Assembly (NCBI GenBank): GCA_964019695.1
Contig: OZ026528.1
Location: 54,342,495-54,406,494, forward strand
Length of the DNA: 64,000 bases
Direction: 5' to 3'
DNA from: Loripinus fragilis
Taxonomy: Eukaryota; Mollusca; Bivalvia; Lucinida; Lucinidae
Shown here: one piece after another, positions 1 through 34,690 of the stretch
Numbering within the stretch: position 1 is the stretch's first letter
How the letters are laid out: every line of letters starts with the position of its first letter
Translations under genes and position numbers: made by a program
Notes under the pieces: generated by a model
Told to the model about the DNA's origin: nothing
The model's database searches: none
The model's input: the letters and a program-made list of their open reading frames with translations, nothing else

Positions 1-1654
1 ATTTCTATTCGAAAAATTCACTTTTACATAAGTTTATTGTCTCCTTCTTACAATGTCTGCAAGTATGGTACTGTACCTACAAGATGATTCTTATTATCAA
101 CAAAATTAATACAGTGTTTCCTGTCCCTTTGTACTGAGAGTCCCTGGTTAAATAAAGCAGGTTTTCTCATGGTGAGGGTCAAGTGTAGGGTATATTAATT
201 CAAAGGATAGTATGTGAATATGTCAACTTTCTGTGAAATCAAGTACAGTAAAAACTGTCTAAACCAATCATTGGAAATACCGACATCTTGTCCAAACCAG
301 ACTTGGGAAAAGGTCCCTGTCCAAACCCTATATAAATACATGTACAATCACCCTAACATACCGACAATTGTCTATTCCGGATACCGGCAAAATTTACTTG
401 TTAAAACCGACTTGATCCAACAGTCGGACTAGATCAAAACACATTTCAAGCACACAGGTAAGTCCGTTTGTTCTTTGTTTTGGTACATCAACCAGAGTAA
501 CCCTCCTCCCCCAACCCCCCCCCCTCCCGCCCGAGCGGTACTCCATCTATTGTCAATATTACAAGGCTTTATGGGATAGTATATGTCATAAAAATCCAAA
601 CTGGCGACAAAAACAAAGATAAATGATGTCACAATAGTCTGTGCAGTGATTTTTCAATCAATACATCACTGAATTTAACCATTGGCTATATAGGCGACAG
701 TGTTAGTATGAGGATTATCCGCCATGCGCTAGGACAATATTTACACAGACTAAGAGAGATATTAAAAGCGATTCTACAAAGTAGATTCAAAACTATTTAC
801 ATGACTGAACTCCTAGTTTACGATGGGGGTAAGTACTTGAACAGCAGTGCGTTTCTGAAGCTCTCAACTGTATTAACAGTAACAACAGCTGTTGGAAGTT
901 GGTTCCATGACATGATGGTCTGTGTGAAGAGAATCTGTAAATGTATTTGCTTGTCTGGATTTGTCTATAACAGTTTGGATTTGAGTGTCCGGTTCTGGTA
1001 TCAACAGGGATGAGAAGATTTGAAAAAATATATAGCTATCTGTTATCATACGACGTATCATCTGGGAGTAATATAACACCATGCATTAAAATTGATAAAC
1101 CACTAGTGGCTTACAGATTTTTAGATAACGTTAGATGTATGAAATGACGTCTATAACAACGTTGCGTACTCTACATAATGACTTTTTTATGCCAGAAATG
1201 AGACTTCTAAGTCATCTTTATGTCATGTGATAAATAGAATCTAGCATTCATGTTCCTGTATTATTACATTTATCAAACTTGTTGCGAAAAATCGATAAAA
1301 TGCTCGACAAGACTCACATTGTATCTCTCTTTTCCCCAACTCGTTTAATTAATTTGATTAAACATGGGCACTCTATGTAATGAATAATCGTATAGAACAT
1401 AATCATCTTGTTCATAATCTGCGAACTGGGAGTAGGGGCCAGTCCAAATCTGTCAGCATTTCCGTCACAGAGGATGTGTTATGGAAGCGACTTCAAACAA
1501 ATCTTGCAGCGTGGCACTGTACTTTTTCAAGTTGTTTTATTTGGTTGGTTGTTGGAGGGTCCCAAACACATGATTAATACTCCAGTTTGGGTTTAACGAG
1601 GGCTTTGTAGGCATGGTCCTTGATCTTCTGAGAGTTTGTCGCAGGAAACACAAT
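1..1654. other. Intergenic, no gene recognised
   Basis: No coding exon or complete transposon is recognisable here. Reading frames are short (about 100 codons or fewer), with no domain I know. Around 240-270 there is a sequence resembling the left end of the tacagtaaaacctgtgtaaa MITE family seen at 18044 and 19566. The stretch 1280-1345 (aaaatgctcgacaagactc, then a cct/tctctttt run) matches 19040-19150 inside NDUFV1 intron 8, so it is a dispersed repeat. Confidence 0.6.
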
Positions 1655-2025
1655 GTTTGATAGGCTCTAGGGCGAAGATTTGGTACAAGTAAAATGCATT
1701 TAAGCCCCCCTACCCCCCCCCCCCCCCCCCCCGGTGGCTTAGGCTGCTGTCTGTTCTAAGGTGGTGGTTCTGTTGTTGTCGACTTTTTGTTTATTGTTAC
1801 TCCCATTGTGGGAGTCTGTAACTGTTCTATGTTTTGTTGTATGTTACTTTATGTCCATTCTAGTATTGCAATCATCTTGATGGGGAAGAGAGAGCTGGTT
1901 GCTTTGCAATTTGTCTTCCTGGTGTCTCGTAATGGTTGAGCGGCTCTTCCTCGCGGTGCCATGGGGTTGTCTGCGGTTTGTGATTGTGGTATTTCCTGAT
2001 CATACTCACTTACTATTATTGAAGT
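1655..2025 (-). repeat. Dispersed repeat R3, reverse copy, with 20-C run
   Basis: This segment is the reverse complement of the unit at 3990-4345. Shared landmarks are the end cctgatcatactcacttact, the block actcccattgtgggagt and a homopolymer next to ggtggctt. The homopolymer is 20 C at 1713-1732 here and a G run at 4267-4276 in the forward copy. Other copies are at 39942-40310 (+) and 43640-43725 (-, partial). No tRNA promoter boxes are evident, so the class is unknown. Confidence 0.65.
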
Positions 2026-2598
2026 TATGTTATTGATATTTTATCCCATTTGAGATTTGATTGTGGATTGGCACCAAGGCATTTTGTTGAGTCAGTTTTC
2101 TCAAGAGAAAGGCTATGAAGTTTATAGGTAAAAATGTTTTGGTTGGTATCTTCAGGGGGATGTGACACACTCGTAAGGGAGTGGCCATTGATAATGTCTG
2201 ACAGTAGTTTATGTTGTTGATGGCTTGATTTTCCTGTTATCACACTTGGAAAGCTCCAATCCATGTGTCCTAAGTTGAAATCACCTCCTACAATAACAAC
2301 TGATTTGGAGTTTGCATTGATGCGGCTCAGGAATTTATTTAGGAGGGAGTGAGAAGTATTATCATTAGGTTTTGGTCCATAGTAGTCAATACAGTAAGCT
2401 GCGACCTAAAACAGTCCATACAGTAAGCTGCAATCTGATTTGACCTTATACTACTTGTTCACTTTTCTGCCTTTCTTTCCATATGCAAGTTTGGGTTAGC
2501 CTCAGGGCGCCTCAATTCTAAATAGTACCAATAGTACAATATTGGACATTAAACCACACTCACTCCCTCACTCTCAGGCTTATATACTCATGCACATA
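2026..2598. other. Intergenic, nothing recognised
   Basis: No exon, RNA gene or bounded repeat is seen. A phrase about sixteen bases long (acagtccatacagtaa and its neighbour) occurs twice near 2385-2430, a small tandem duplication. Confidence 0.5.
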
Positions 2599-3202
2599 CA
2601 CTGACAAAATATTTAAAGGAACGCTGTGTGTTTTGCCATTGATCAAAATACAAATGCACTCATAGTCCGACTCATAGCATGAGGCGAAAACATGTTTGTC
2701 CTGTGATAAGTTTGGTTGCCAATCAAGGCTCATGTTTCTTGATAAAAATGAAGTCATCCATTTCCAGAAATGTACTTGGAACGCTTTCTGTAAAAATGGA
2801 ATTTTGTTAAAATACCCCTTTTTTCAAAACCAAATTAAAAGACTTTTTTTTTTTAAATCAATCACCACAACACAATCATTTCTGTGCGCTCAATATACTT
2901 TTAATGTTGTAGAAACCATTGGGTTAGGCTATTTAAAAATTCCAAAGATTCTACAGAGTTACAGAAAAAAAACGCCATTTTCAAGAAAATTAAAAATTAC
3001 AAAGTTTGTGCCATGAACTTGAGCAGCGATTGTTTTGTCAATTTTTTTTTATCCAATACTTTGACTCTCTTTGCAAAGATATCAAAGAAACTGAGTTTCT
3101 ACCTTATTGACCAGTGAAATGTATGGCTTGTCTATAGGGCAGGGGTTAACATTATCACCTATGGAATATAATCCGGTGTTCCTTTAAATATTTTGAGCAG
3201 TG
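2599..3202. mobile_element. Mariner/Tc1-like non-autonomous element
   Basis: The left end cactgacaaaatatttaaag and the right end (reverse complement cactgctcaaaatatttaaa) form about 25-bp inverted repeats ending in ggaac. They are flanked by TA on both sides (2597-2598, 3203-3204). A TA duplication with cactgctcaaa-type ends fits the Tc1/mariner superfamily. At 604 bp with no transposase frame it is a deletion derivative. Confidence 0.65.
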
Positions 3203-3989
3203 TATATTATCTTTATTCAATTCGTAGTTTTGAGGTATTTTAGGCATATGAATAGGACTATTTTTTTTATCTAATCAACTTAATATTTTGTTTCTTCCAT
3301 TTCCACTAATTTGAGAGGGTCTTGGTGGGGTTTACTCTCCTTTGCAGAGGCTTGCTAACTTCATGTCTTCGTAGACATTAATTGAAACGAGAGTGGAAAC
3401 TGCAAGTGCTGATATGTGAGCGTAGGTGGGGTTTAATGATTGGTGTATAATTGCCTTATTTTATAATGATTAGAGAATAAAGGACAAATAAATCCAATGA
3501 TAAGAGAATAATGAGGTCCTAAAAATATTTTCAATGAACAGTTGAAAAAAAATAATGAATAGTGAATGAGTTTTAAAAGAATAAAGAATAAACCAAATAT
3601 ATGGGTCCAAAAATAAAATTATAAGATATCATTTTTTAAAAAAATAATGAAATTCTTTTAACGGATAAGCAAAACTTTAAATGAGAGCTAAATTTTTAAT
3701 GATTAGTTAACACCAGGCCCTACCCCACCCCTATCCACACAGACCCTCATGCATCACTTGTTACAATAATCCATGGCTGACAGGGCCGTCTCCACAATTT
3801 TGAAAGTGGTCTGGTGGCAGAAGCTATTGAGTGCCAATTGGGGAGAGCACGAGAGGGGAGTACCCCTTTCTCGTTCAAAGGTTGGTGGTGGTGGTCCTCC
3901 GTCAAGACAATTTTTGAATTTTGAGCGTGTCTGTGTGCGTTTTAATGCCTTTTTATGCATTGGGGCATGGATCCTAAATTACCCCCAAA
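3203..3989. other. AT-rich intergenic, nothing recognised
   Basis: Very AT-rich from 3440 to 3700, with runs of aataatga-like text and no exon or bounded repeat. From 3765 to 3950 the composition is more balanced, but neither strand gives a recognisable domain. Confidence 0.5.
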
Positions 3990-4505
3990 ATAGTAAGTGA
4001 GTATGATCAGGAAATACCACAATCACAAACTGCAGACAAACCAGTGTGAGGAAGAGCCACACAACAATCACAAGACACCAGGAAGACAAACAAAGCAACC
4101 AGCTCTCTCTTCCTCATTGAGATGATTGCAAAACTAGAATGGACACAAAGTAAAGCACAACAAAACATAGAACAATTACTTAATCCCACAATGGGAGCAA
4201 CGATCAAACAAAAAAATCAACAACAACAGAACCACCGCCTTAGAACGGACAGCAGCCAAAGCCACTGGGGGGGGGGGTGCTTAAATGCATTTTACTGGTA
4301 CCAAATCTTCCCCCTAGATTCTGCTGTTGTTGAAGCACAAAAATGTTAAGCTCGCATTGAGGATTCCTAGCTATTGCAATGTATCATCATAGAGAAAACA
4401 ATTTAATCAAATTAACGCACTATGGTGAAACAAAGAATAGGGCTCACGACTCTCAGATAGTCAGAGCTAAAGAAAACCTCAAGTTGAGCTACGAAGGGGC
4501 TAGCT
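3990..4505 (+). repeat. Dispersed repeat R3, forward copy with extension
   Basis: It opens with agtaagtgagtatgatcagg and follows the family shared with 1655-2025 and 39942-40310. The part from about 4280 onward (aaatcttccccctag, later gtcagagctaaagaaaacct) is also found at 41500-41705. The complete element is therefore longer than the first segment, and the copy at 41500 is its 3' half. A G run sits at the junction. Confidence 0.6.
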
Positions 4506-4827
4506 ACAGCCAAGCATCAGGCACCAACCCACCGATTAAAGCTTTACGTCAGAGCCGCATTCTTGAATCAGTTATGATTTTAAATCCCCAGTGACTATAT
4601 GACCCGCAGTTTGATAGCAATACTTAGATTCCTTACAATCTCAAGAGTCAGGAATAATAGTTTCAATATCAAGTTCAGTTACTAATTTATTATAGTTAGT
4701 TAAAACTGTTCAACGTGTAGTTTTATTGTACTTATAATAAATGATAGGTGAGTCCTTATCTTCAAAATAAGTAGGAATAGAAGAGACAATAGGTTTATCT
4801 TTAAAAATACTGAGTAAGTTAATGAAA

Positions 4828-5165
4828 GCGTGGTAGCTCAGTGGTTAGGCACTTGCCTCTGGTGCTAGAGGTCCCAGGTTCGATCCCCGCTCGCGGCGAG
4901 GAAAATTTTGGTGTCCTAACACGCTTTCCCTAGTGTCATTTGCAGGGATGACACTAGATAAGTGCATCGTCCTTCGGATCGGGACGTTAACTGGATGTCC
5001 CCTGTGCAGGGAGAGTCACCCCTTGTGCAGGTTAAAGAACCCTACGGTAATTTGGATATGGTTACTTGTAGGCTTTCATCCTGTGACCCGGAGTGTACAA
5101 AGTACACCTGCCGATAATACTCGAAAGAGGGTCTGGCAGTATATAGAGAAAGAAAAAGAAAGAAT
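4828..5165 (+). mobile_element. tRNA-derived SINE (family S2)
   Basis: A tRNA-like head carries an A box (tggtagctcagtggttag) and a B box (ggttcgatcc), spaced as in a tRNA gene. About 230 bp of unrelated body follow, ending in an A/G-rich tail (agagaaagaaaaagaaag). The acceptor ends do not pair, so this is not a functional tRNA. The body contains ccttcggatcgggacgttaa, the sort of conserved central domain seen in several invertebrate SINE superfamilies. I do not assign it to a named one. Confidence 0.75.
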
Positions 5166-5560
5166 TCAATCCCCTTATTGACAAATTGAATTTTGATAAA
5201 ATGTCTAATATGATTAATTTCGGAGTCTATATATGGCCGAAGAGCATTTTGAGTGTAACACCTAGCAAGAAGTGCTGCATCATGGACTTGTGCCCCAAAT
5301 GAATAAGCTGGGGAACTCTAAGATCTAAAACATTCGTTGTTCTACAACAATTGACCAAAAAGTGATCAAATGTCAACGACGGCCTTGTCTGATGTCATAA
5401 TCTGTACATTAAGGTTTTCAAGCCTTAAACAGATTTTGGTGATGGTCTTTACTGGGCTATAGAGGTCGTGTGCTCCGATAAATGAGCAATCTACAACGCT
5501 ACTGTTATAGTTGAGTCACGTTAGTTGGTTCGTTACATAAATTTGTGCATTGGTCGTCCT

Positions 5561-5650
5561 TGGGTACTAACTTCCGGTAGTTGGTTTGGCAAAGTTCTCG
5601 TTTATGCAACAGTCTCTAAAGAGCTGTAGTTGCATAACTGTGAAGTAAAC
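5561..5650 (+). promoter_or_regulatory. NDUFV1 promoter-proximal region with ETS/NRF-2-type site
   Basis: The sequence acttccgg (5570-5577) is the reverse complement of the ETS/GABP (NRF-2) core ccggaagt. That factor commonly drives nuclear genes for respiratory-chain subunits. It lies 74 bp before the NDUFV1 ATG. No TATA box is visible. Transcription probably starts between about 5590 and 5640, which is inference from spacing only. The start codon context is aaacATGg, a good Kozak match. Confidence 0.45.
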
Positions 5651-29003
<23,353 letters not shown>

Positions 29004-29030
29004 TAATCTATATCAAATAGGAATATAAAC

Positions 29031-29036
29031 AATAAA
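29031..29036 (+). terminator. NDUFV1 polyadenylation signal AATAAA
   Basis: A canonical AATAAA stands 27 bases after the TAA stop. A T/G-rich stretch (tctgagtttatggg) follows at 29040-29053. Cleavage is expected near 29045-29055, giving a very short 3' UTR. Confidence 0.75.
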
Positions 29037-29055
29037 AGTCTGAGTTTATGGGATA

Positions 29056-29631
29056 ATTGGACTCGATACATTTGCTGTCTTTTGCACTGAAACATTTTTT
29101 GGATGGTGCCTCAAACCATCAACACCCATGTGACTTATGTCCTCCATGAGACAATTGCTTTCATTATTTCTGCTATAGGGTAAAGTCAGGTAACCTCTGA
29201 CATCAGGTAGTTTCGGACAGTGGCTTTGTTCGTTTCATATTCTAATTATTGGAATGAAAAAGTAAATTAACTAAGCAAACACTGAAAATCCTGATGAGAC
29301 GGCTCATAAGGAGCCGTCTCATTTGGATTTCCACTGTCTGCAAATGTATGTCCAAATTTACCTGTTGGCCAATGTTACCCGACTTTGCACAAGTATATAA
29401 GCTATCATGACAAAATGGATTAGACTCATTGAGACCCCTAAGGATATCCCTTTAAGCTCTTCCTATGATAAATTTATTTTATAAGTATTAAATTGATTTT
29501 TGTGTCAGAATGATTATGAAAGTGAAAGCATTTAATGAACCACTTCTTTGGCATTTTTCAACTGTATAACACTAGAACAAATCTGCTTTAAGCAGAGGAG
29601 ATTAGATAGTCTAATAAAATTATGCCAATAA
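29056..29631. other. Intergenic, hairpin at about 29281-29335, otherwise nothing recognised
   Basis: A hairpin, aaaatcctgatgagacggct / agccgtctcatttggatttt-like, lies at about 29285-29335, with related flanks gtcaggtaacctctgac (29175) and tgttacccgactttgc (29373). These may be the arms of a MITE of about 200 bp. No coding sequence. Confidence 0.5.
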
Positions 29632-29839
29632 ATGAGTTCCAACAATGTGGTATGTGCGACCAGCAAAGCCTCAGATCAGCCCTGATCAGAGCCTTTGCTA
29701 GTCGCTTGACTATTCTATGATTGTTAAGCTACTGACCGCACATCATTTATAGTTTCTAATCTTAAATGGAGGATACACAGGCTCATCCGCGTCTACACGT
29801 CAAAATGCCACATTGTTGGAAATCACAGGTCGAGGCTCA
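29632..29839. mobile_element. MITE family F2, copy 4
   Basis: Starts atgagttccaacaatgtggt, lacks the first dozen bases of the family, and ends gaaatcacaggtcgaggctc. Interior as in copy 2 (cagatcagccctgatcag, taagctactgaccgcaca). Confidence 0.75.
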
Positions 29840-29856
29840 TATGATATGGGCCTTGA

Positions 29857-30093
29857 CATGAGAAATACTGTCTTCGGGATTTCCAACAAGGTAAAGCTCA
29901 AACCAGCCTGCTCAGCTACGGAGACAAGCTAGAAACCTAAAAAATTGCATGGAACAAGGTTGATTTCTATATTTTACAGATACTGCAGATAGTGAATAAC
30001 AAAGGCGCTGATTAGACTGCACAGATGTTCAGGCTGGTCTGCACCTCTGATGTACGCACACAACAAAGTCAGGTTTTCTTGTGTCAAGGCCCA
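29857..30093. mobile_element. MITE family F4, copy 2
   Basis: tgggccttgacatgagaaat, ctgtcttcgggattt at the left; gtcaggttttcttgtgtcaa, ggccca at the right. Only 17 bp separate it from the F2 copy. Confidence 0.75.
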
Positions 30094-30929
30094 TATATCT
30101 AGTAAAGCATTCAAGTAAATGGAGAATAACAACGGCCCTGATAAGACTGTAAAAGGCTGGTCAGCACTTTTATTGGCCAGCTTGAATATTATTTTTTAGA
30201 GCATTACAGGAATCATGTTACAACAACCTAATTCATCGGAGAAAATGTGATTATTTTTCTTGGTACCCATTTGTTTGATATCTGAAATTGCAACATCCTT
30301 TATTTTATCTGAAGATGGTATCAGTTGTGTATAGTTATAGTTCAAAGACAGGAACAGTTTTCTACCAAGAAGATTAGACTTTCAGTCTCAGATGAACTTG
30401 TAGATATATGTGAAAATAGGATTTTGATGGAGTAAAACAAAGCATTTATAGCCCAACAAATTATACATGTTTACTTTATAGTTTTTGCTGTGCAAAAGAG
30501 ATCTACCACTTTTTTTATGCAGAACATGTATGTTTTTAATATTTTATGGATAACTATAGATGCCTAATGGCACATGTAGAAATTGCCTGCCTGCCTGCCT
30601 GTTCAAAAAAGCAGATCTCTTTTTTGAAGTGAAAAGTCTGAACCCACTCTAAGTGAGAAAAGCATTTGAAATACCCTACGTGGAAGTGGGGTGGAAGGAT
30701 TGTTTGAACTTCCAGACACAGTATTCGCTGCTCAGTACTGGTTCAACACAAGAAGACAGGATATCGCCCGACACGACTGATAAATTGTTGACTTGGATGT
30801 AACTAACACAAAGGATGAGAACAGTTGAAGATTACCATTTATTCTTTGAATGCTGGCTAATTTCTCATTCTCTTCAGTTTTGTTGTCTGCTGATTTTTTT
30901 CAAAAAATTCTATCAAGAAAACTATCAGA
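30094..30929. other. Intergenic with short SINE fragment and (CTGC)n
   Basis: Contains (ctgc)4 at about 30586-30600 and an S4-like fragment near 30725-30800 (tgctcagtactggttcaac, gaagacagg). Nothing else recognised. Confidence 0.5.
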
Positions 30930-31113
30930 GTGTCAAACAGTTTAGATCCAGATCAGGAGCGACATTCTGTCGGTCCTGATCTGGGTCCAAACTGTTTGCT
31001 AAGGTTTGCTAAGGTTATTACCAGACTACAAAAGTCACAGCTAGCAAAGAAAGGTTTGAAAAATTTGCTGTTTGATTATGCCAATCTGTTCAATATTAAC
31101 CCTTTGTGGACAG

Positions 31114-31358
31114 CATGGGTGAAAGTGTTTCAGGATTAATCCTGAATTCAGGACTTTGAGGCTGACTTTCCATGGAAAGTCAGCATCAAAACACTGAATA
31201 AGGATGATTATTATAGCTTCTCTGATTTATTTTCAGTTTATTTAAAAGGCATTTGACCAGTTAACCTTGATATTTTTACTGTATTGTAGGCATTATACAA
31301 GTTTTAAGTTTTGAATTTCTAAAGTTCAGGATTTTGGAATTTTGGACTTTCACCCATG
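31114..31358 (+). mobile_element. MITE family F7, intact copy
   Basis: Ends catgggtgaaagt and actttcacccatg. The interior has the hairpin gaggctgactttccatggaa / agtcagcatc, then gcttctctgatttattttca and aaagttcaggattttggaat. This copy (with 57855-58053) defines the family used to interpret intron 12. Confidence 0.8.
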
Positions 31359-31899
31359 TAACAGATACTTTTGCCCAGATGAAATGTTGCAACAGAACAT
31401 GGCATTTCATCAGCATCTGAAAGCCGATCTTCAGAGAAAGAATTACAATCTGTTTTGGAAATTATAATTTCGGACCACTCAATATATACAATGGACCATC
31501 CTGACCTAATCTTTATGGAAAATGGTAATTTTGGTAACAACAATTCACTGGCAGCATAGAATACTGTGTAGATCCTGATCAGCAGCCATTAGATGAAGAT
31601 CTTCAAGTTTTCAGAAGAGATGTATTTAAATGCAGGCATGGCATGGCAAGGGTTTATAAATATTTTTATGTCTATGGTTGGTTGAAAAGAAATAAAGGTT
31701 CATAAAACACACTTTGTTAAATTTTCTGCTACATGTATTTATCGTTTAAAAGTGGTACTTAAAATTTACAGTGAACAATACTTTCAAATATTGTTTCTTT
31801 CTCAAGGAAACGAGTAGTTCTTGATATTTCATTTGAATCATCTGAAATATCAAGGCTTGTTGTCTCAGTAAATGGTGAATTATATTCATCAGGTCTTAT
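31359..31899. other. Intergenic, nothing recognised
   Basis: No exon or bounded repeat is seen. Preceding it, 30930-31010 is an F5 hairpin (gatcaggagcgacattctgt / cggtcctgatctgg). Confidence 0.5.
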
Positions 31900-32065
31900 T
31901 AAGCAAAATCTTTGAGCGTAAAAGTGTTAATTTATTCCTTATCCATGAATTTAAACATGTGTTTGGGTGCTCAAAAGAACCGTCTTATTGAGACAGTTCT
32001 TTTGAGTATCCACAACATATGTTTTGGTTGAGAAAAAAGGTAAATAATTGTCAGTTTCGCACACT
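31900..32065. mobile_element. MITE family F1, copy 7
   Basis: aaatctttgagcgtaaaagt, then acatgtgtttgggtgctcaa, hairpin gaaccgtcttattgagacag, tgagtatccacaacatatg and the tail gttgagaaaaaaggtaa. Confidence 0.8.
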
Positions 32066-33239
32066 GATCTGGTGGCCTGATATTTCAAAATGTGTTTTCT
32101 GTTGTGTGGTAATGTATGCTTTGAGGGGTTTAGCCTTTAAAAAGAAGTCTATATATACAGTTAAATATAGTTGATTAGCTCACCTGAGCCATTGGCTCAC
32201 TATTGTGTTAGCTCACGTGAGCCATTGACTCATGGTGAGCTATTGTGATCATTGGATCAGTTGTGTATCATCCGTTGGCCTTGGCAGCAACTGCTTCAAA
32301 TGACCTCTCCTCCTAAACTACTGGCTTTATTTTTACCAAACTTGGCAGGAATGATCCTTACATGACCCTCTTTAATAATTGTTCAAATGGTTATGGTCCA
32401 TTGCATAGGTCAAACAGGCTAAAAATAAATCTTTGAGGATGAAAACTAAAAAAATCTTCTGGTCTGAAACTACAATGGCTAGAGCCTTGATATTCGGTAT
32501 GAGGCATCACCTAGTGGATCTCTACCAAGTTTGTTCCAATTAGGCCCTTGGACCAAAAATGGGTCCACCCTGGGGGTCATGTTTTACATAGGGAAAACCT
32601 GAAAAAATCTTGTCTGAAACCATAATGCCTAGAGCCTTGATATTTGGTATGTAGCATCACCTAGTGGACCTCTACCAAGTTTGTTCAAATTATGCCCCTG
32701 GGGCCAAAAATGTGCCCAGAGAGGCTCTAGGCATGTTTTACATAGGTTTATATAGGGAAAACATAAAAAAAGTCTTCTTGTCTGAAACCACAAGGCCTAG
32801 AGCCTTGATATTTGGTGTGTAACATCACCTAGTGGACCTCTACCAAGTTTGTTCAAATTATGCCCCTTGGACCAAAAATGGGCCCGCCCCTGGGGTCATA
32901 TGTTTTACAAAAGCTTATATAGGGAAAACATGAAACAATCTTCTTGTCTGAAACCACAAGGCCTAGAGCCTTGATAATTGGTATGTAGCATCAACTAGTG
33001 GGCCACTACCAAGTTTGTTCAAATTATGCCCCTGGGGCCAAAAATGGGCCCGTCCTTGGGGTAAAATGTTTTACATAGGTTTGTATAGGGAATATATGAA
33101 AAAATCTTGTCTGAAACCACAAGGCCTGGAGCCTCTCATGAAACTAACACATTGACATGATAGTAAAGAAAGGCAACAGTATGATAGGCTTCCTGCAAAT
33201 AAATCTCCTAGTCAGTAACAGGGATACTAAAAGTAAAGA

Positions 33240-33480
33240 AGATCAGGAATGTATGCAATTAATTACCACACCTGCCTTAGGACAGCATATGGGAAAGTCA
33301 CAATGACACATGAAAACATCACACAAGAGAGCCAAGAGGTCAACTTTTCCCAGCAGGTGACCACAAGGCTGTAAGGAACAGACAAGACTGTATGACAAAG
33401 ACAAACACAAATAACAAAAAGGATCCATAAATAAAGCACCGCCTTGGAACTTTCAGTGAGAAAATTACGGGTGGGCTTAA
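33240..33480 (+). repeat. Dispersed repeat R4, copy 1
   Basis: Landmarks ccacacctgccttaggacag, cccagcaggtgaccacaagg and aagcaccgccttggaac. Other copies: 36292-36510 (+), 41255-41495 (-), 42800-43090 (-) and 43815-44010 (-). It has the same ending, caccgccttag/ggaac, as R3 copies, so the two may share a module. Confidence 0.6.
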
Positions 33481-34364
33481 ACATTTGACGGTAACAACCT
33501 CACGTTATTTCTCTTGTGGATCAAGAGACACATAGATCATGCCTACCAAACGGTCAGATGCTCAACTGCTGGTTGAATGAGAAAAACAATTTGAGTGTCG
33601 TCCGGTTGAGATTTAGAGGAGTTAAAAGGTAAAGAATGCATGTTCTATATATTATAATTAATATTTCTTGTCCTAGGAAGAGAATCAAAAATCGGGGAAT
33701 GTCATAGACCCTCTTACGGGTCCGTACGTTTATGGTGTAAATAGGGGGTCAGAGAATTTTCTCCTTTTGTCAGATTTACTTTTTGCGTGAGGAAGGTGTA
33801 CCAGAAGCAGATATAAACGTGTAGAAATTTGTGTTGTTTTGGGCTGTGTATTCAATTATATGATGTGCTGGAATGTGATATATACAGGCCTGATCAAGAC
33901 TGAGATCATCAACTGGAATTCAGTTGGTTATTTTCATCGAGCTTGTGCAATATGCGAAAAATCTTGGTGGAAAGTCCCGGAAAAATCTGGTTGAGCATCA
34001 GATAATAAAAAATGATAAGAAAATTTAATAGCATCATTTGTCGTTTTTTCACACCCCATATCAGACTGAATGCGTTATCTTGACTTTGAGGAATTGGAAG
34101 ATCATTACACAAAAAAGCTAATATAGGTTTTGCATTATAATTGCCTGTACTAAGACAAGGGCAATACCTCAACTGTTAAGGGTTTGATTTTGACGAAACT
34201 TGTAGGATATCGAGAGTCTATGGTACTAATCATTTATGCCAAGAATGAATCAAATCTGACCTATAGGTACTGAGATATGGTTCCAGACGGACAAAAAGAG
34301 TTGACAGACAGACCGAATGGACGGAAGCAGCCAAAACTATATCCCTCCAACTTTGTCGGGGGAT
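33481..34364. other. Unrecognised, with csaggg-type repeat at right
   Basis: 33481-34130 is not recognised. From about 34140 to 34365 the sequence is the reverse complement of 55157-55340 (gtctatggtactaatcattt, then ccctccaactttgtcggggg), a short dispersed element whose end reads cccccgacaaagtcggaggg. Confidence 0.5.
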
Positions 34365-34690
34365 AAAAATGCACATTGGGCCAAAATTGGCCCCACCCCA
34401 TGGGTCATATGTTTTTCATGCTGCTTGTATAGGGAAAAAATGAAAAAATATTCTTGTCTGAAACCACAAGGCATAGAACCTTAATATTTGGTATTTAGTT
34501 TCACCCAGTAGACGTCTACCAAGTTTGTTCAAATAATACCCTGGGGCCAAAAAGGCCCTTCACTGGGGGTAATATGTTTAACTATGCTTATATAGGTAAA
34601 ATAAGAAAACATCTTCTTGTCTGAAACCACAAGGCATAGAGCCTTGAAATTTAGCATGTAGCATAGCCTACTGGAGCTCAACCAAAGGGG

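Noticed and set aside
4828..4900. tRNA gene by its A and B boxes
   Set aside because: The acceptor ends do not pair and a 230-bp body with an A-rich tail follows; it is a SINE head.
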